The notes under the pieces were generated by a model. The model saw nothing but the letters and a program-made list of their open reading frames with translations. It made no database searches and had not been told where the DNA came from. Source: Pseudomonas sp. LBUM920 (GTDB lineage Bacteria; Pseudomonadota; Gammaproteobacteria; Pseudomonadales; Pseudomonadaceae). Taken from it: 64,000 nt of DNA. Of this stretch, positions 35,856 through 44,269 are shown piece after piece (position 1 is the first letter of the stretch; each line of letters starts with the position of its first letter). Location of the stretch: NCBI RefSeq assembly GCF_003852315.1, contig NZ_CP027762.1:2399501-2463500 (forward strand), given 5' to 3'. Both the position numbers and the translations under genes were made by a program.

Positions 35856-37043
35856 ATGAGCATTTCAGCCGCAACCCCCCAAGCCAACTGGCAACCGGTC
35901 ATCGCCCTTGCTTTGGCCGCGTTTGTGTTCAATACCACCGAATTCGTCCCCGTCGGACTGCTCAGCGCCATCGGCGCCAGCTTCGACATGCCCATCGCCA
36001 GCGTCGGCCTGATGCTCACTATCTATGCCTGGATCGTGTCGCTGACGTCGCTGCCGGTGATGCTGCTCACACGTAACGTCGAACGGCGCAAGTTGCTGAT
36101 CGTGTTGTTCGGCTTGTTTATCGCCAGCCATATTCTCTCCAGCGTTGCCACCAGCTTCGGCTTGCTGATGGTCAGCCGCATCGGCATCGCCTTGTCCCAC
36201 GCGTTGTTCTGGTCGATCACTGCCTCCCTGGCCGTGCGCCTGGCGCCGCAGGGCAAGCAGGTGCAAGCCCTCGGCCTGTTGGCCACCGGCACGTCACTGG
36301 CGATGGTCCTGGGCATTCCGCTGGGCCGGCTGCTCGGCGAAGCCATGGGCTGGCGCACCACGTTTCTGGTGATCGCCGCCTTTGCCGCGGCCCTGGTGTT
36401 CTGGCTGGCGCGCACCTTGCCGCTGCTGCCGAGCCAGAACTCCGGCTCGTTGCGCAGCCTGCCGATGCTGTTCAAGCGCCCGGCGCTGGTGGCGCTGTAC
36501 GTGCTCACCGCCATGGTGGTGACGGCGCAATTCACCGCCTACAGCTACATCGAACCCTTCGTCGAAGGCGTCGCCGGCCTGAGCGGCAACGTGGTCACGC
36601 TGTTCCTGCTGGTGTTCGGCGGCGCGGGCATCATCGGCTCGCTGCTGTTCAGCCTGGTGCACCGTTTCAACCCGCACCTGTTCGTGGTCAGTGCGGTGTT
36701 CCTGCTCGCGGCATGCCTGGCGCTGATGCTGCCCTTGAGCGGCGCCGAGTCCTACCTCGTCGGCCTGAGTGTGTTCTGGGGCATGGCGATCATGGGCTTT
36801 GGCCTGGCCATGCAATCCAAAGTGCTGGTGCTGGCACCCGACGCCACCGACGTGGCCATGGCGATGTTCTCCGGCATCTACAACATTGGCATCGGCGGCG
36901 GCGCCTTGATGGGCAGTTGGGTTGGCAGCCACTTCGGCTTCGCCTGGATCGGCGCGGCGGGCGGGTTGCTCGCGGCAGTGGCGCTGATCGGCTACTGCCT
37001 GGCGATTCACCGGTATGGGCAGGGCGTGGCGCGTAGCAGCTGA
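35856..37043 (+). CDS. sotB: MFS sugar/drug efflux transporter, SotB-like
   Basis: The 395-residue protein has twelve predicted helices, with the DHA1-type N-terminus (FNTTEFVPVGLLSAIGASFD) found in the SotB/YdeA/AraJ group of sugar and drug exporters. The loop MLLTRNVERRKLLIVLFGLF matches the family's motif A area. An upstream in-frame ATG adds 21 charged residues without a good fit, so 35856 is used. It is not in an operon with its neighbours. Confidence 0.85.
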   Translation: MSISAATPQANWQPVIALALAAFVFNTTEFVPVGLLSAIGASFDMPIASVGLMLTIYAWIVSLTSLPVMLLTRNVERRKLLIVLFGLFIASHILSSVATSFGLLMVSRIGIALSHALFWSITASLAVRLAPQGKQVQALGLLATGTSLAMVLGIPLGRLLGEAMGWRTTFLVIAAFAAALVFWLARTLPLLPSQNSGSLRSLPMLFKRPALVALYVLTAMVVTAQFTAYSYIEPFVEGVAGLSGNVVTLFLLVFGGAGIIGSLLFSLVHRFNPHLFVVSAVFLLAACLALMLPLSGAESYLVGLSVFWGMAIMGFGLAMQSKVLVLAPDATDVAMAMFSGIYNIGIGGGALMGSWVGSHFGFAWIGAAGGLLAAVALIGYCLAIHRYGQGVARSS

Positions 37044-37087
37044 CGCGTTGGTCACTGATGACTTGAAACAATCAAGGGATTGAACCC

Positions 37088-37648
37088 GTGAGACACCTCG
37101 TTGTTTTAGGTTTTCTGTTTTTACTCAGTGGTTGCGTGACCAACCAACTGCATTTTGCTCCGTACTCCACCCAGGCGGAGCTCGCCGCGATAAAAGCGCG
37201 TGTGATCCAGGCTGATGTTGTGCACGTTTCCGGCGGGGAGCGGTGCACACGTTGCTCGGAGTCGAGCAAGGTTGTGTGGCATGCGGCCAATTACAACGTC
37301 GGGCTCTATGAAGGCTTCGCCAACGTGCCGGTCGACGACTGGACCGAATTCACCCGGCAGTCGATAGGCGCGGTCCCGGGGTCGGCGCTGAAAACCGACG
37401 TTGAAATCGACCGAGTCTTTGTTAAAACCTTTAACTCACCAGACTATTACGCGTGTGAACTCAGGCTTTCAGTGGACATCGGCGGCGCTCGTTACGCGGG
37501 CCGCGCGCGTCTCAAGCTCAAGCAATCGGGGCAGAGCCTGGTAGGCCAGAGCGCTGCCACGCTTGATTCCGAGGTGCTCGGCACGGTGAGTCTGGGATTG
37601 AAAGCGGCCTATATGGATGCCGTGGATCAGTATAAAACCGTGCATTGA
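37088..37648 (+). CDS. Putative lipoprotein
   Basis: The 186-residue product begins at a GTG with a short signal and lipobox (LLSGC, Cys16). It contains a CTRC pair (residues about 53-56) and a C-terminal VSLGLKAAYMDAVDQYKTV, which resembles secreted or lipoprotein domains but no named family. It is probably anchored in the outer or inner membrane facing the periplasm. Function unknown. Confidence 0.7.
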   Translation: MRHLVVLGFLFLLSGCVTNQLHFAPYSTQAELAAIKARVIQADVVHVSGGERCTRCSESSKVVWHAANYNVGLYEGFANVPVDDWTEFTRQSIGAVPGSALKTDVEIDRVFVKTFNSPDYYACELRLSVDIGGARYAGRARLKLKQSGQSLVGQSAATLDSEVLGTVSLGLKAAYMDAVDQYKTVH

Positions 37649-38025
37649 TCCGTCGACACGGCGGGTAGCGACCCGGTGGCTCTGGGACGCAGAAAGAAAT
37701 GAAGGGTGGGTGAGACCACAGAAGACCACCGCAAGTTGCCCATACGCGTGGCGTGGAATAACACCCTGCTGTTGGAGAACATCATGGACGGCTGGCTGCC
37801 AGAGAAAGACCCTCGTTGACCCGTCAGGGCGCGGCCCTGGAAGCATTTTTTTGCTGAGCAGCCGACGGGCAAAACGCCGCACATTCGATAAAACCAGACA
37901 ATCCTTACAGGGCGTTTTGACGCCCATTGCTACCGTCGCCCCGGGCCTGCCACATCCCGTGGTGACGGCGATTGCCACGACCTTGAACAACAGGGCGTAG
38001 CACTTGGAATGCAAGGGAGTCGATT
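37649..38025 (+). other. Intergenic region with possible short ORF 37706-37819
   Basis: Within 377 bp, a GTG-started frame at 37706-37819 encodes 37 residues (RKLPIRVAWNNTLLLENIMD in its centre, ending PEKDPR). It reads like real protein but has no recognised family and a stop directly upstream. It may be the remnant of a lost gene. Longer frames over this stretch look random. Confidence 0.25.
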
Positions 38026-38712
38026 GTGCAAAAACGTTTGACCGCAGAGTTTCTAGGTACCTTCTGGCTGACGTTCGGCGGCTGTGGCAGCGCCATCCTG
38101 GCGGCGGCCTTTCCGGAACTGGGCATTGGTTTTGTTGGCGTTTCGCTGGCGTTTGGTCTCACCGTGCTGACGATGGCCTACGCGGTGGGCGGTATCTCTG
38201 GCGGGCACTTCAACCCGGCGGTGACCATCGGTTTATGGGCGGGGCGCCGTGTTCGCAGCGTTGATGTGCTGCCCTACATTGCGGTGCAGGTGTTCGGCGC
38301 GATGCTTGCCGCTGCGGCCTTGTACGAAATTGCCAGCGGGCAGCCGGATTTTGCGGTCGGCGGGTTTGCCGCCAACGGTTACGGTGCGCTCAGCCCAGGC
38401 AAGTTCGATATGCTTGCCGCCTTGCTGGCCGAAGTGATCGCCACGTTTTTCTTCGTTCTGATCATCATGCGCGTGACGGCGGCGGGTGCGGCGGCGGGCT
38501 TTGCGCCCATCGCCATCGGCCTGGCGCTGACCTTGATTCACCTGGTCCTGATCCCCGTCACCAACACCTCGGTCAACCCGGCCCGCAGCACCGGCCCGGC
38601 GCTGTTTGCAGGCGGCGAATACCTTTCGCAGCTCTGGCTGTTCTGGCTGGCGCCGATCGTCGGCGCAATACTCGGTGCACTGACCGCTCGCGCGCTGGGT
38701 GAACGCGACTGA
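38026..38712 (+). CDS. aqpZ: Aquaporin Z
   Basis: The 228-residue MIP-family channel has both NPA boxes (HFNPAVT and SVNPARS), six helices and the AqpZ-style N-terminus (QKRLTAEFLGTFWLTFGGCG). Residues next to the second NPA (Arg after NPA) and a His on the pore side fit a water-selective channel. It starts with GTG. It acts in the inner membrane for rapid water flux. Confidence 0.93.
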   Translation: MQKRLTAEFLGTFWLTFGGCGSAILAAAFPELGIGFVGVSLAFGLTVLTMAYAVGGISGGHFNPAVTIGLWAGRRVRSVDVLPYIAVQVFGAMLAAAALYEIASGQPDFAVGGFAANGYGALSPGKFDMLAALLAEVIATFFFVLIIMRVTAAGAAAGFAPIAIGLALTLIHLVLIPVTNTSVNPARSTGPALFAGGEYLSQLWLFWLAPIVGAILGALTARALGERD

Positions 38713-38801
38713 AGGGTGCTCGGTGTCGAAGAACTTTTTGGTCGGCGGCGGGCCTATCTATAACGCCGCCGTTTGCCCATTTTCTTCGGAGCCCATCGCC
38801 G

Positions 38802-39161
38802 ATGTCACGTTCATTGCTCAAACCCGCACTTTTCACCGGTATTTGCACCCTGATGCTCAGCCTTTCAAGCCAGGCCGCCAGCTTTGATTGCGCCAAGGCC
38901 AAGGCCGCTGACGAAATTGCCATCTGCGCCAACCGCAGCCTGAATGACCAGGACGTCACGATGGCGTTGCTCTACGACCTGAACAAGCACTTCATGGCCA
39001 TGGGCGGGCGCGGCTCATTGATGGACGGGCAGGCGGACTGGCTCAAGCAGCGGCGCGCGTGTGGCGCGCGGCTGAGCTGCCTGAGTGATGCCTACACCCA
39101 ACGGATTGGCATGTTGCGCGGGTTTATTGATGAGCGGGTGATGACGAAGGGGCCGTTCTGA
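38802..39161 (+). CDS. LprI/DUF1311-like secreted protein
   Basis: The 119-residue protein has a signal peptide (about 1-25, ending QAA) and the pattern SFDCAKAKAADEIAICANRS, followed by LNDQDVTMALLYDLN and CGARLSCLSDAYTQRI, which matches the lysozyme-inhibitor LprI-like N-terminal domain with four conserved Cys. It probably acts in the periplasm. Lysozyme inhibition is known only for some members. Confidence 0.72.
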   Translation: MSRSLLKPALFTGICTLMLSLSSQAASFDCAKAKAADEIAICANRSLNDQDVTMALLYDLNKHFMAMGGRGSLMDGQADWLKQRRACGARLSCLSDAYTQRIGMLRGFIDERVMTKGPF

Positions 39162-39193
39162 ATCACGTCGAACGCACAGCCTTTGAATGACGG

Positions 39194-39223
39194 CTGTGGC
39201 GAGGGCGCAGGCTCTCGCCACAG
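39194..39223. terminator. Hairpin between LprI-like gene and transaldolase
   Basis: CTGTGGCGAG pairs with CTCGCCACAG (10 bp) in a REP-like palindrome between convergent genes. There is no T-tract. Confidence 0.5.
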
Positions 39224-39238
39224 CAATCGGGCGTCCTG

Positions 39239-40162
39239 TTACAACGCCGCCAGCACCGCCTCCAACTTCTCCTGATCGCGCGCAAACTGCCGAATACCCT
39301 CGGCGAGTTTTTCCGTTGCCATGGCATCTTCATTCGACGCCCAGCGGAACTGCGCTTCGGTCAATTGCTGACGCACTTCACCTTCAGCGCCCGGCACCAA
39401 TTTGCGCTCCAGCGTACCGTTGTCTTCATCGAGGTTGTGCAGCAAGTCGGGGCTGATGGTCAGGCGGTCACAACCTGCCAGTTGCTCGATCTGGCTGAGC
39501 GTGCGAAAGCTTGCGCCCATGACCACGGTCGGGATGGCGTTGGCCTTGTAGTAGTTGTAGATACGGGTGACCGATTGCACGCCCGGGTCTTCGGCGCCGG
39601 TGTAATCCAGGCCCGTGCTTTTGCGGTACCAGTCGTAGATGCGGCCTACGAATGGCGAGATCAAAAACACCCCGGCATCAGCGCACGCCACGGCCTGGGC
39701 GAAGGAGAACAGCAGTGTGAGGTTGGTCTGGATGCCGGCTTTTTCCAGGCGTTCGGCAGTGCGGATGCCTTCCCAGGTGGACGCCAGCTTGATCAGCACG
39801 CGCTCGCGGCCGATGCCGGCCTGGTCGTACAGGGCGATCAACTGGTTGGCCTTGGCCCACAGTGCGTCTTCGTCAAAGGACAACCGCGCGTCGACTTCAG
39901 TCGAGATGCGCCCTGGAATGACCTTGAGAATGCCCGCACCGACCGACACGGCGAAGTGATCGCAGGCCAGGCCGACGTCGCCCTTGGACAGGTTCACGGC
40001 AGTGCGCAGCAGCTCGGCGTATTCCGGGATGGCGGCGGCTTTGAGCAGTAACGACGGGTTGGTGGTGGCGTCGACCGGACGCAGGCGGCTGATGGCTTCC
40101 AGGTCGCCGGTGTCGCAGACCACGGTGGTGAATTGCTTGAGTTGTTCGAGCTTGGACGTCAT
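39239..40162 (-). CDS. tal: Transaldolase
   Basis: The 307-residue protein matches class 1 transaldolases, with VDATTNPSLLLKAA near the N-terminus, the Schiff-base lysine in VLIKLASTWEGI and TLLFSFAQAVACADAGVFLI. It moves a dihydroxyacetone unit between sugar phosphates in the pentose phosphate pathway, in the cytoplasm. The start at 40162 (MTSKLEQLKQFTTVVCDTGD) is the usual one; a frame to 40210 adds 16 unlikely residues. Confidence 0.95.
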   Translation of the reverse strand: MTSKLEQLKQFTTVVCDTGDLEAISRLRPVDATTNPSLLLKAAAIPEYAELLRTAVNLSKGDVGLACDHFAVSVGAGILKVIPGRISTEVDARLSFDEDALWAKANQLIALYDQAGIGRERVLIKLASTWEGIRTAERLEKAGIQTNLTLLFSFAQAVACADAGVFLISPFVGRIYDWYRKSTGLDYTGAEDPGVQSVTRIYNYYKANAIPTVVMGASFRTLSQIEQLAGCDRLTISPDLLHNLDEDNGTLERKLVPGAEGEVRQQLTEAQFRWASNEDAMATEKLAEGIRQFARDQEKLEAVLAAL

Positions 40163-40264
40163 GAGCGGCGGTCTCCAGGAAGTGGGATGTGGCGCAGCGC
40201 TGGGCGGCACGGGACACCCGTTGTACCACTTCCCGGGCGGCTTGTTTACCCGCGCGCCACGCCT

Positions 40265-40564
40265 TTACGCTTCTGGGAAGCCGACTTTCTGCGGCCAGCG
40301 GTTCTGGAAAACCTGCACATCCAGTTGTTTGAACAACCCTCCATGCGTAAACGGCTCGGCCGCCAGCCACGCCCTTACATGGGCTTCATCGTCAAAGTCC
40401 ACCACCATCAGCGAACCCACGGGTTCGCCTTGGGCGCCGAGCAACGGCCCGGCAAACGCAATGCGTTCGGCAACCGTTGCCAGGTAGTCGCGATGGCTGG
40501 GCAGCAGCGCGGCGCGCTGCTCGGTCACGTTAGGTAGGTAGAGTGCATGGATGGCGAAAATCAT
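40265..40564 (-). CDS. YciI-like protein
   Basis: The 99-residue protein has the YciI fold signature: an N-terminal MIFAIHALYLPN, the catalytic-site His/Asp area (LPSHRDYLATV), and GSLMVVDFDDEAHVRAWLA. The function is mostly unknown; some members are dehalogenase-like. An upstream in-frame start at 40585 is less likely. Confidence 0.82.
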   Translation of the reverse strand: MIFAIHALYLPNVTEQRAALLPSHRDYLATVAERIAFAGPLLGAQGEPVGSLMVVDFDDEAHVRAWLAAEPFTHGGLFKQLDVQVFQNRWPQKVGFPEA

Positions 40565-40606
40565 GCGCGATGACCTGATCAGCAAAAGAGGAGAAGCCCT
40601 TTATGC

Positions 40607-40626
40607 GGCAACCCGTGGGGGTTGCC
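40607..40626 (-). terminator. Hairpin upstream of YciI-like gene / after binding-protein gene
   Basis: GGCAACCC and GGGTTGCC form an 8-bp stem with a 4-base loop just beyond the 3' end of the minus-strand binding-protein gene. It probably terminates that gene. Confidence 0.5.
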
Positions 40627-40638
40627 AAATGAAACTTT

Positions 40639-41583
40639 TCACGGCTGCCAGGTCTGCACATCCTGGGCATCCACCGCCTTGGGCAACAAGCCGGCCTTGA
40701 AGAAGGCATCGGCGATCTTCTGCTGCTCACCCAACTGTTCGACCGTGACCGGTTGCACCTCGTAACTGCGGTGCGCGTTGGCGGCTTCCACCGTGGCCAC
40801 ATCCAGGTTGCCCCACAGTGGGCCGAGTACTTTCGCCGCGTCCTGTGGGTTGGTTTTTACCCATTGACCGGCTTTTTCCAACTGCTCATACACACGTTTC
40901 AAGACCTCGGGATGCGCCTTGGCGTAAGGCGTGCCGGTCAGGTAATAGCGCTTGTAACTGGCAAGGCCTGCGCCGTCGGCCAGGGTGCGGGTCGGCAGTT
41001 GACGCTGCACGCTGGTGAGGAACGGTTCCCAGGTGACCCAGGCGTCAACCTTGTTGTTCTCAAAGGCCGCGCGACCATCGGCCGGCGACAGATAGGCCGG
41101 CTCGATATCCGAGAACGCCAAGCCGGCTTTGGCCAGTGCGGCGATGAGCAAATAGTGAGTGCCGGCGGCCTTGGTCACCGCGATTTTCTTGCCTTTCAAA
41201 TCTGCCAGCTGCTGGATCGGCGAGTCCTTGCGCACCACGATGGCCTGGGCTGAAGGCGAGGGCGCTTCCTGGGCGAAGTAGGTGAGTTTGGCCTGGGCGG
41301 CCTGAGCGAAGATCGGCACGGTGTCGGCCACGTCTGCGCTGATGTCCACGTTGCCCACGTTCAATGCTTCGAGCAGCGGCAGGCCGCTGGGGAATTCATG
41401 CCAGCTCACGTCGATGTGGTCGGCCTTGAGGGCTTTTTCAAGCGTGCCCTGGGTTTTCAGCAGGGTGATCAGGGTCGAGGATTTCTGGTAACCGATGCGC
41501 ACGGTTTCCTGAGCCTCGGCGCTCACCGCAACGCAAAAGGCCAGCAGCCCGAGGACAACGGCGAGGGGACGACGAATAGACAT
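40639..41583 (-). CDS. Aliphatic sulfonate ABC substrate-binding protein, SsuA-like
   Basis: The 314-residue protein has a signal peptide (about 1-25, ending AEA) and the SsuA/TauA-type N-terminus (ETVRIGYQKSSTLITLLK) and motif (VDAWVTWEPFLTSVQ). It probably binds an organosulfonate in the periplasm. It is divergent from a paralogue (41829-42767) and lacks adjacent permease or ATPase genes. The intergenic region is AT-rich and may hold sulfur-starvation (CysB-type) control, not proven. Confidence 0.85.
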   Translation of the reverse strand: MSIRRPLAVVLGLLAFCVAVSAEAQETVRIGYQKSSTLITLLKTQGTLEKALKADHIDVSWHEFPSGLPLLEALNVGNVDISADVADTVPIFAQAAQAKLTYFAQEAPSPSAQAIVVRKDSPIQQLADLKGKKIAVTKAAGTHYLLIAALAKAGLAFSDIEPAYLSPADGRAAFENNKVDAWVTWEPFLTSVQRQLPTRTLADGAGLASYKRYYLTGTPYAKAHPEVLKRVYEQLEKAGQWVKTNPQDAAKVLGPLWGNLDVATVEAANAHRSYEVQPVTVEQLGEQQKIADAFFKAGLLPKAVDAQDVQTWQP

Positions 41584-41828
41584 GGCGCGCTCGATCTTCA
41601 ACGAAATAAGACCAAGCTTAAAGTTCTAAAAAGCATTCGATAAATACTCTTTCGGTCTGAGCTTAGGGCGCTTTTAACGCGCTCCGACGAATTGGGCATA
41701 ACCATAGAATTATAGGGTTCTTTCATAATTACTCGCCCTTAATATAATCGAGCTCGCTTCTCTGCCAGGCTTTATGGGGTCTTTTGGCATAAGCAGCTTC
41801 CTTCAACTGACCTATGCCAAGGCCTTCC

Positions 41829-42767
41829 ATGACGTTGAAACAACTGATCCTCGCCGCCAGCCTGCTGTTTGCCGCAGCGGCGGCCCACGCCGAGCAGACC
41901 CTGGACATCAGCTACCAGCGCTCGTCGACGCTGTGGATCCTGCTCAAGCAAAATGGCCAGCTCGAACAGCGCCTCAAGCCCTTGGGTTTCACCGTCAACT
42001 GGCATGAATTCAGCACCGGCCTGCTCAGTTCCTTGAACGCCGGCAGCGTCGATTTGCACGCAGACGTGGCTGACGCCTTTGCGCTGTTCACCCAGGCTGC
42101 CGATGCGCCGCTGACGTATTACGCCCAGGAAAACTCATCGCCCGGCGCCCAGGCGATCATCGTCCAGGACGCATCCCCGATCCACAGCATCGCCGACCTC
42201 AAGGGCAAGACCGTGGCCGTGTCCAAGGGCTCTGGCAGCAACTTTCTGCTGATCTCGGCGCTGCACAAAGCCGGCCTGACGCTGGCCGATATCACCCCGC
42301 GTTACCTTGAGGCGCCCGACGGTGGCGCTGCATTTTCAAATGGCAGCGTGGATGCCTGGGTGATCTGGGACCCGTTCTTCGCCACCCAGCAGCTTGAACA
42401 TCACGTGCGTGTGATCGCCGATGGCAACGACGGCCTGGCCAACTACAACCGCTTCTACCTGGCGACCACACAATTTGCCAACGCGCACCCGGATGTGCTG
42501 CAAATCACCTTCGATACCCTGCGCGAGACCGGCCAATGGGTCAAAGCCCATCCCAGGCAAGCCGCTGACATCCTCGGGCCGCTGTGGGGCAACATCCCAC
42601 CGGCCACGGTGGAGCGCGCCAATAGCCGGCGCAGCTACGACATCATCCCGGTCAAGCCGCAAAACCTTGCCGAACAGCAACGCATCGCCGACACCTACTA
42701 CGCCGCCAAGCTGATTCCCAAGCCGCTGAACGTCTCCGATATCACCGTGTGGACCCCCAAACCATGA
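41829..42767 (+). CDS. Sulfonate-type ABC substrate-binding protein, paralogue
   Basis: The 312-residue protein has a signal peptide (about 1-21, ending AHA) and the same architecture as the divergent SsuA-like protein (QTLDISYQRSSTLWILLKQN; SVDAWVIWDPFFATQQ). It overlaps the start of a flavin monooxygenase gene by four bases, indicating coupled uptake and desulfonation. No transporter core genes are beside it. The ligand is probably a sulfonate, sulfone or similar organosulfur compound. Confidence 0.85.
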   Translation: MTLKQLILAASLLFAAAAAHAEQTLDISYQRSSTLWILLKQNGQLEQRLKPLGFTVNWHEFSTGLLSSLNAGSVDLHADVADAFALFTQAADAPLTYYAQENSSPGAQAIIVQDASPIHSIADLKGKTVAVSKGSGSNFLLISALHKAGLTLADITPRYLEAPDGGAAFSNGSVDAWVIWDPFFATQQLEHHVRVIADGNDGLANYNRFYLATTQFANAHPDVLQITFDTLRETGQWVKAHPRQAADILGPLWGNIPPATVERANSRRSYDIIPVKPQNLAEQQRIADTYYAAKLIPKPLNVSDITVWTPKP

Positions 42768-44089
42768 GCCGCCAGATCCATTTGTCAGCCTTCCTCCTGA
42801 GTGGGCCGGTGGTACACAGCCACGCCGTGTGGCGCCACCCCGAAACGCTCGGCAATTACCTCGACCCCGACTACTACTCGCGCATCGCCAAGGTGGTGGA
42901 GGAGGGCCTCTTCGACTTCCTGTTCTTCGCCGACCGCCTGGCCGTGGGCGACCAGATGGGCGGCTCGCGCGAGTTTGCCTTGCGCTACGGCGCCCAGGAC
43001 GCCACGCGCCTGGACCCGCTGCCGATTCTCTCCTACCTGATAGGCCAGACCCGCAAGCTGGGCCTGGGCGCGACGCGCTCGACCACCTATTACGAACCGG
43101 CACACATCGCGCGCGAATTTGCCACCCTCGACCACCTGTCCAAGGGCCGCGCGGCGTGGAATATCGTCACGTCGATGAATGACAGCGAAGGGCGCCTGTT
43201 CGGCAAGGACAAGCACCTGGAACACGACCTGCGCTACGACCGCGCCGATGAGTTTGTCGAAGTCGCATTGAAGCTCTGGAACAGTTGGGGCAAGGACGCC
43301 CTCAAGCTGGACCGCGAACATGGCGTGCTCGCCGACCCGGCCTTGATCACGTCGGTGCAGCATCAGGGCGAGTGGTTCAAGGTCGAAGGCCCGCTGAATA
43401 TCCCGCGCACGCCCCAGGGCCGTCCGGTATTGATTCAGGCCGGTTCGTCCGGGCGCGGACGGCGGTTTGGCGCGCGCTGGGCCGAGGCGATTTTCACCAT
43501 TCACCCGCATTTGAACGCGATGCGCGCCTTTCGCGATGACGTGCGTGCCCAAGTGGTGCAGCAAGGGCGCGACGCCGACAGCTGCAAGGTGTTGACCGCG
43601 GTGATGCCATTTATTGGCGGCAGCGAGGCCGAAGCCCGTGCCAAGCGCGATCGGCACAACGCCCTGGCACGCCCTGAGCTGGGGCTGGTGACACTTGCTT
43701 CGCAGCTCAATGTGGACCTGTCGCCGTTCCCGCTGACGGCCACCCTGGCCGAGGTTGCCCGGTCGCCACTGATCCCTGCCGCTGCTGCGGAAAAGCTGTT
43801 GATGCAAGGGCCTGAAATCACCCTGGAACAACTCGGCCGCATTTTCGCCAGCAGCGTACGCGTGCCGCAACTGGTGGGCACTGGCGCGCAGATCGCCGAC
43901 CAGTTGGCGGAGCTGTTCGAACAAGGCGGCTGCGACGGGTTTGTGATCTCACCGGGCTATCTGCCGGGTTCGTTCACTGAGTTTGTCGAGAGCGTGATTC
44001 CGCACTTGCAGCGCAAGGGGTTGTTTCGTACCGCCTATGCAGGCTCGACGCTGCGCGAGCACCTGGGGCTGGCTGATCTGGCGACCTGA
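42764..44089 (+). CDS. LLM-class FMN monooxygenase (NtaA/SnaA/DszA family)
   Basis: The 441-residue luciferase-like protein has the family N-terminus (SGPVVHSHAVWRHPETLGNY), the flavin-binding GRAAWNIVTSMND, and the C-terminal QLVGTGAQIADQLAELFEQ. This subgroup uses FMNH2 from a separate reductase to oxidise sulfones, sulfonates, nitrilotriacetate or similar compounds. Its start overlaps the preceding stop. With the two binding proteins it forms a probable organosulfur scavenging locus. The reductase is not in view. Confidence 0.87.
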   Translation: MSRQIHLSAFLLSGPVVHSHAVWRHPETLGNYLDPDYYSRIAKVVEEGLFDFLFFADRLAVGDQMGGSREFALRYGAQDATRLDPLPILSYLIGQTRKLGLGATRSTTYYEPAHIAREFATLDHLSKGRAAWNIVTSMNDSEGRLFGKDKHLEHDLRYDRADEFVEVALKLWNSWGKDALKLDREHGVLADPALITSVQHQGEWFKVEGPLNIPRTPQGRPVLIQAGSSGRGRRFGARWAEAIFTIHPHLNAMRAFRDDVRAQVVQQGRDADSCKVLTAVMPFIGGSEAEARAKRDRHNALARPELGLVTLASQLNVDLSPFPLTATLAEVARSPLIPAAAAEKLLMQGPEITLEQLGRIFASSVRVPQLVGTGAQIADQLAELFEQGGCDGFVISPGYLPGSFTEFVESVIPHLQRKGLFRTAYAGSTLREHLGLADLAT

Positions 44090-44101
44090 CACCGCCTCGA
44101 T

Positions 44102-44137
44102 GTGGCGAGCGGCGCTGTCGTGCCGAGCGGGATTGTG
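44102..44137 (+). repeat. Degenerate REP half-units
   Basis: Two adjacent 17-18-bp units (GTGGCGAGCGGCGCTGTC and GTGCCGAGCGGGATTGT) match the extension units seen at 12276-12553 and 22287-22489, but no inverted partner follows. They appear to be a decayed half of such an element. Confidence 0.6.
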
Positions 44138-44269
44138 TTCAGTGACCGGCCGGCCAAGGTTCAGGCGCAATTGACGATTGCACGGCCGTAGCCTCGGCAT
44201 CGGGATGATGCATATCTGGTGGGGTTGCGGCAGGAGATATTTGGGTTGCTGGAGTTGGGCGGGCTGTCA

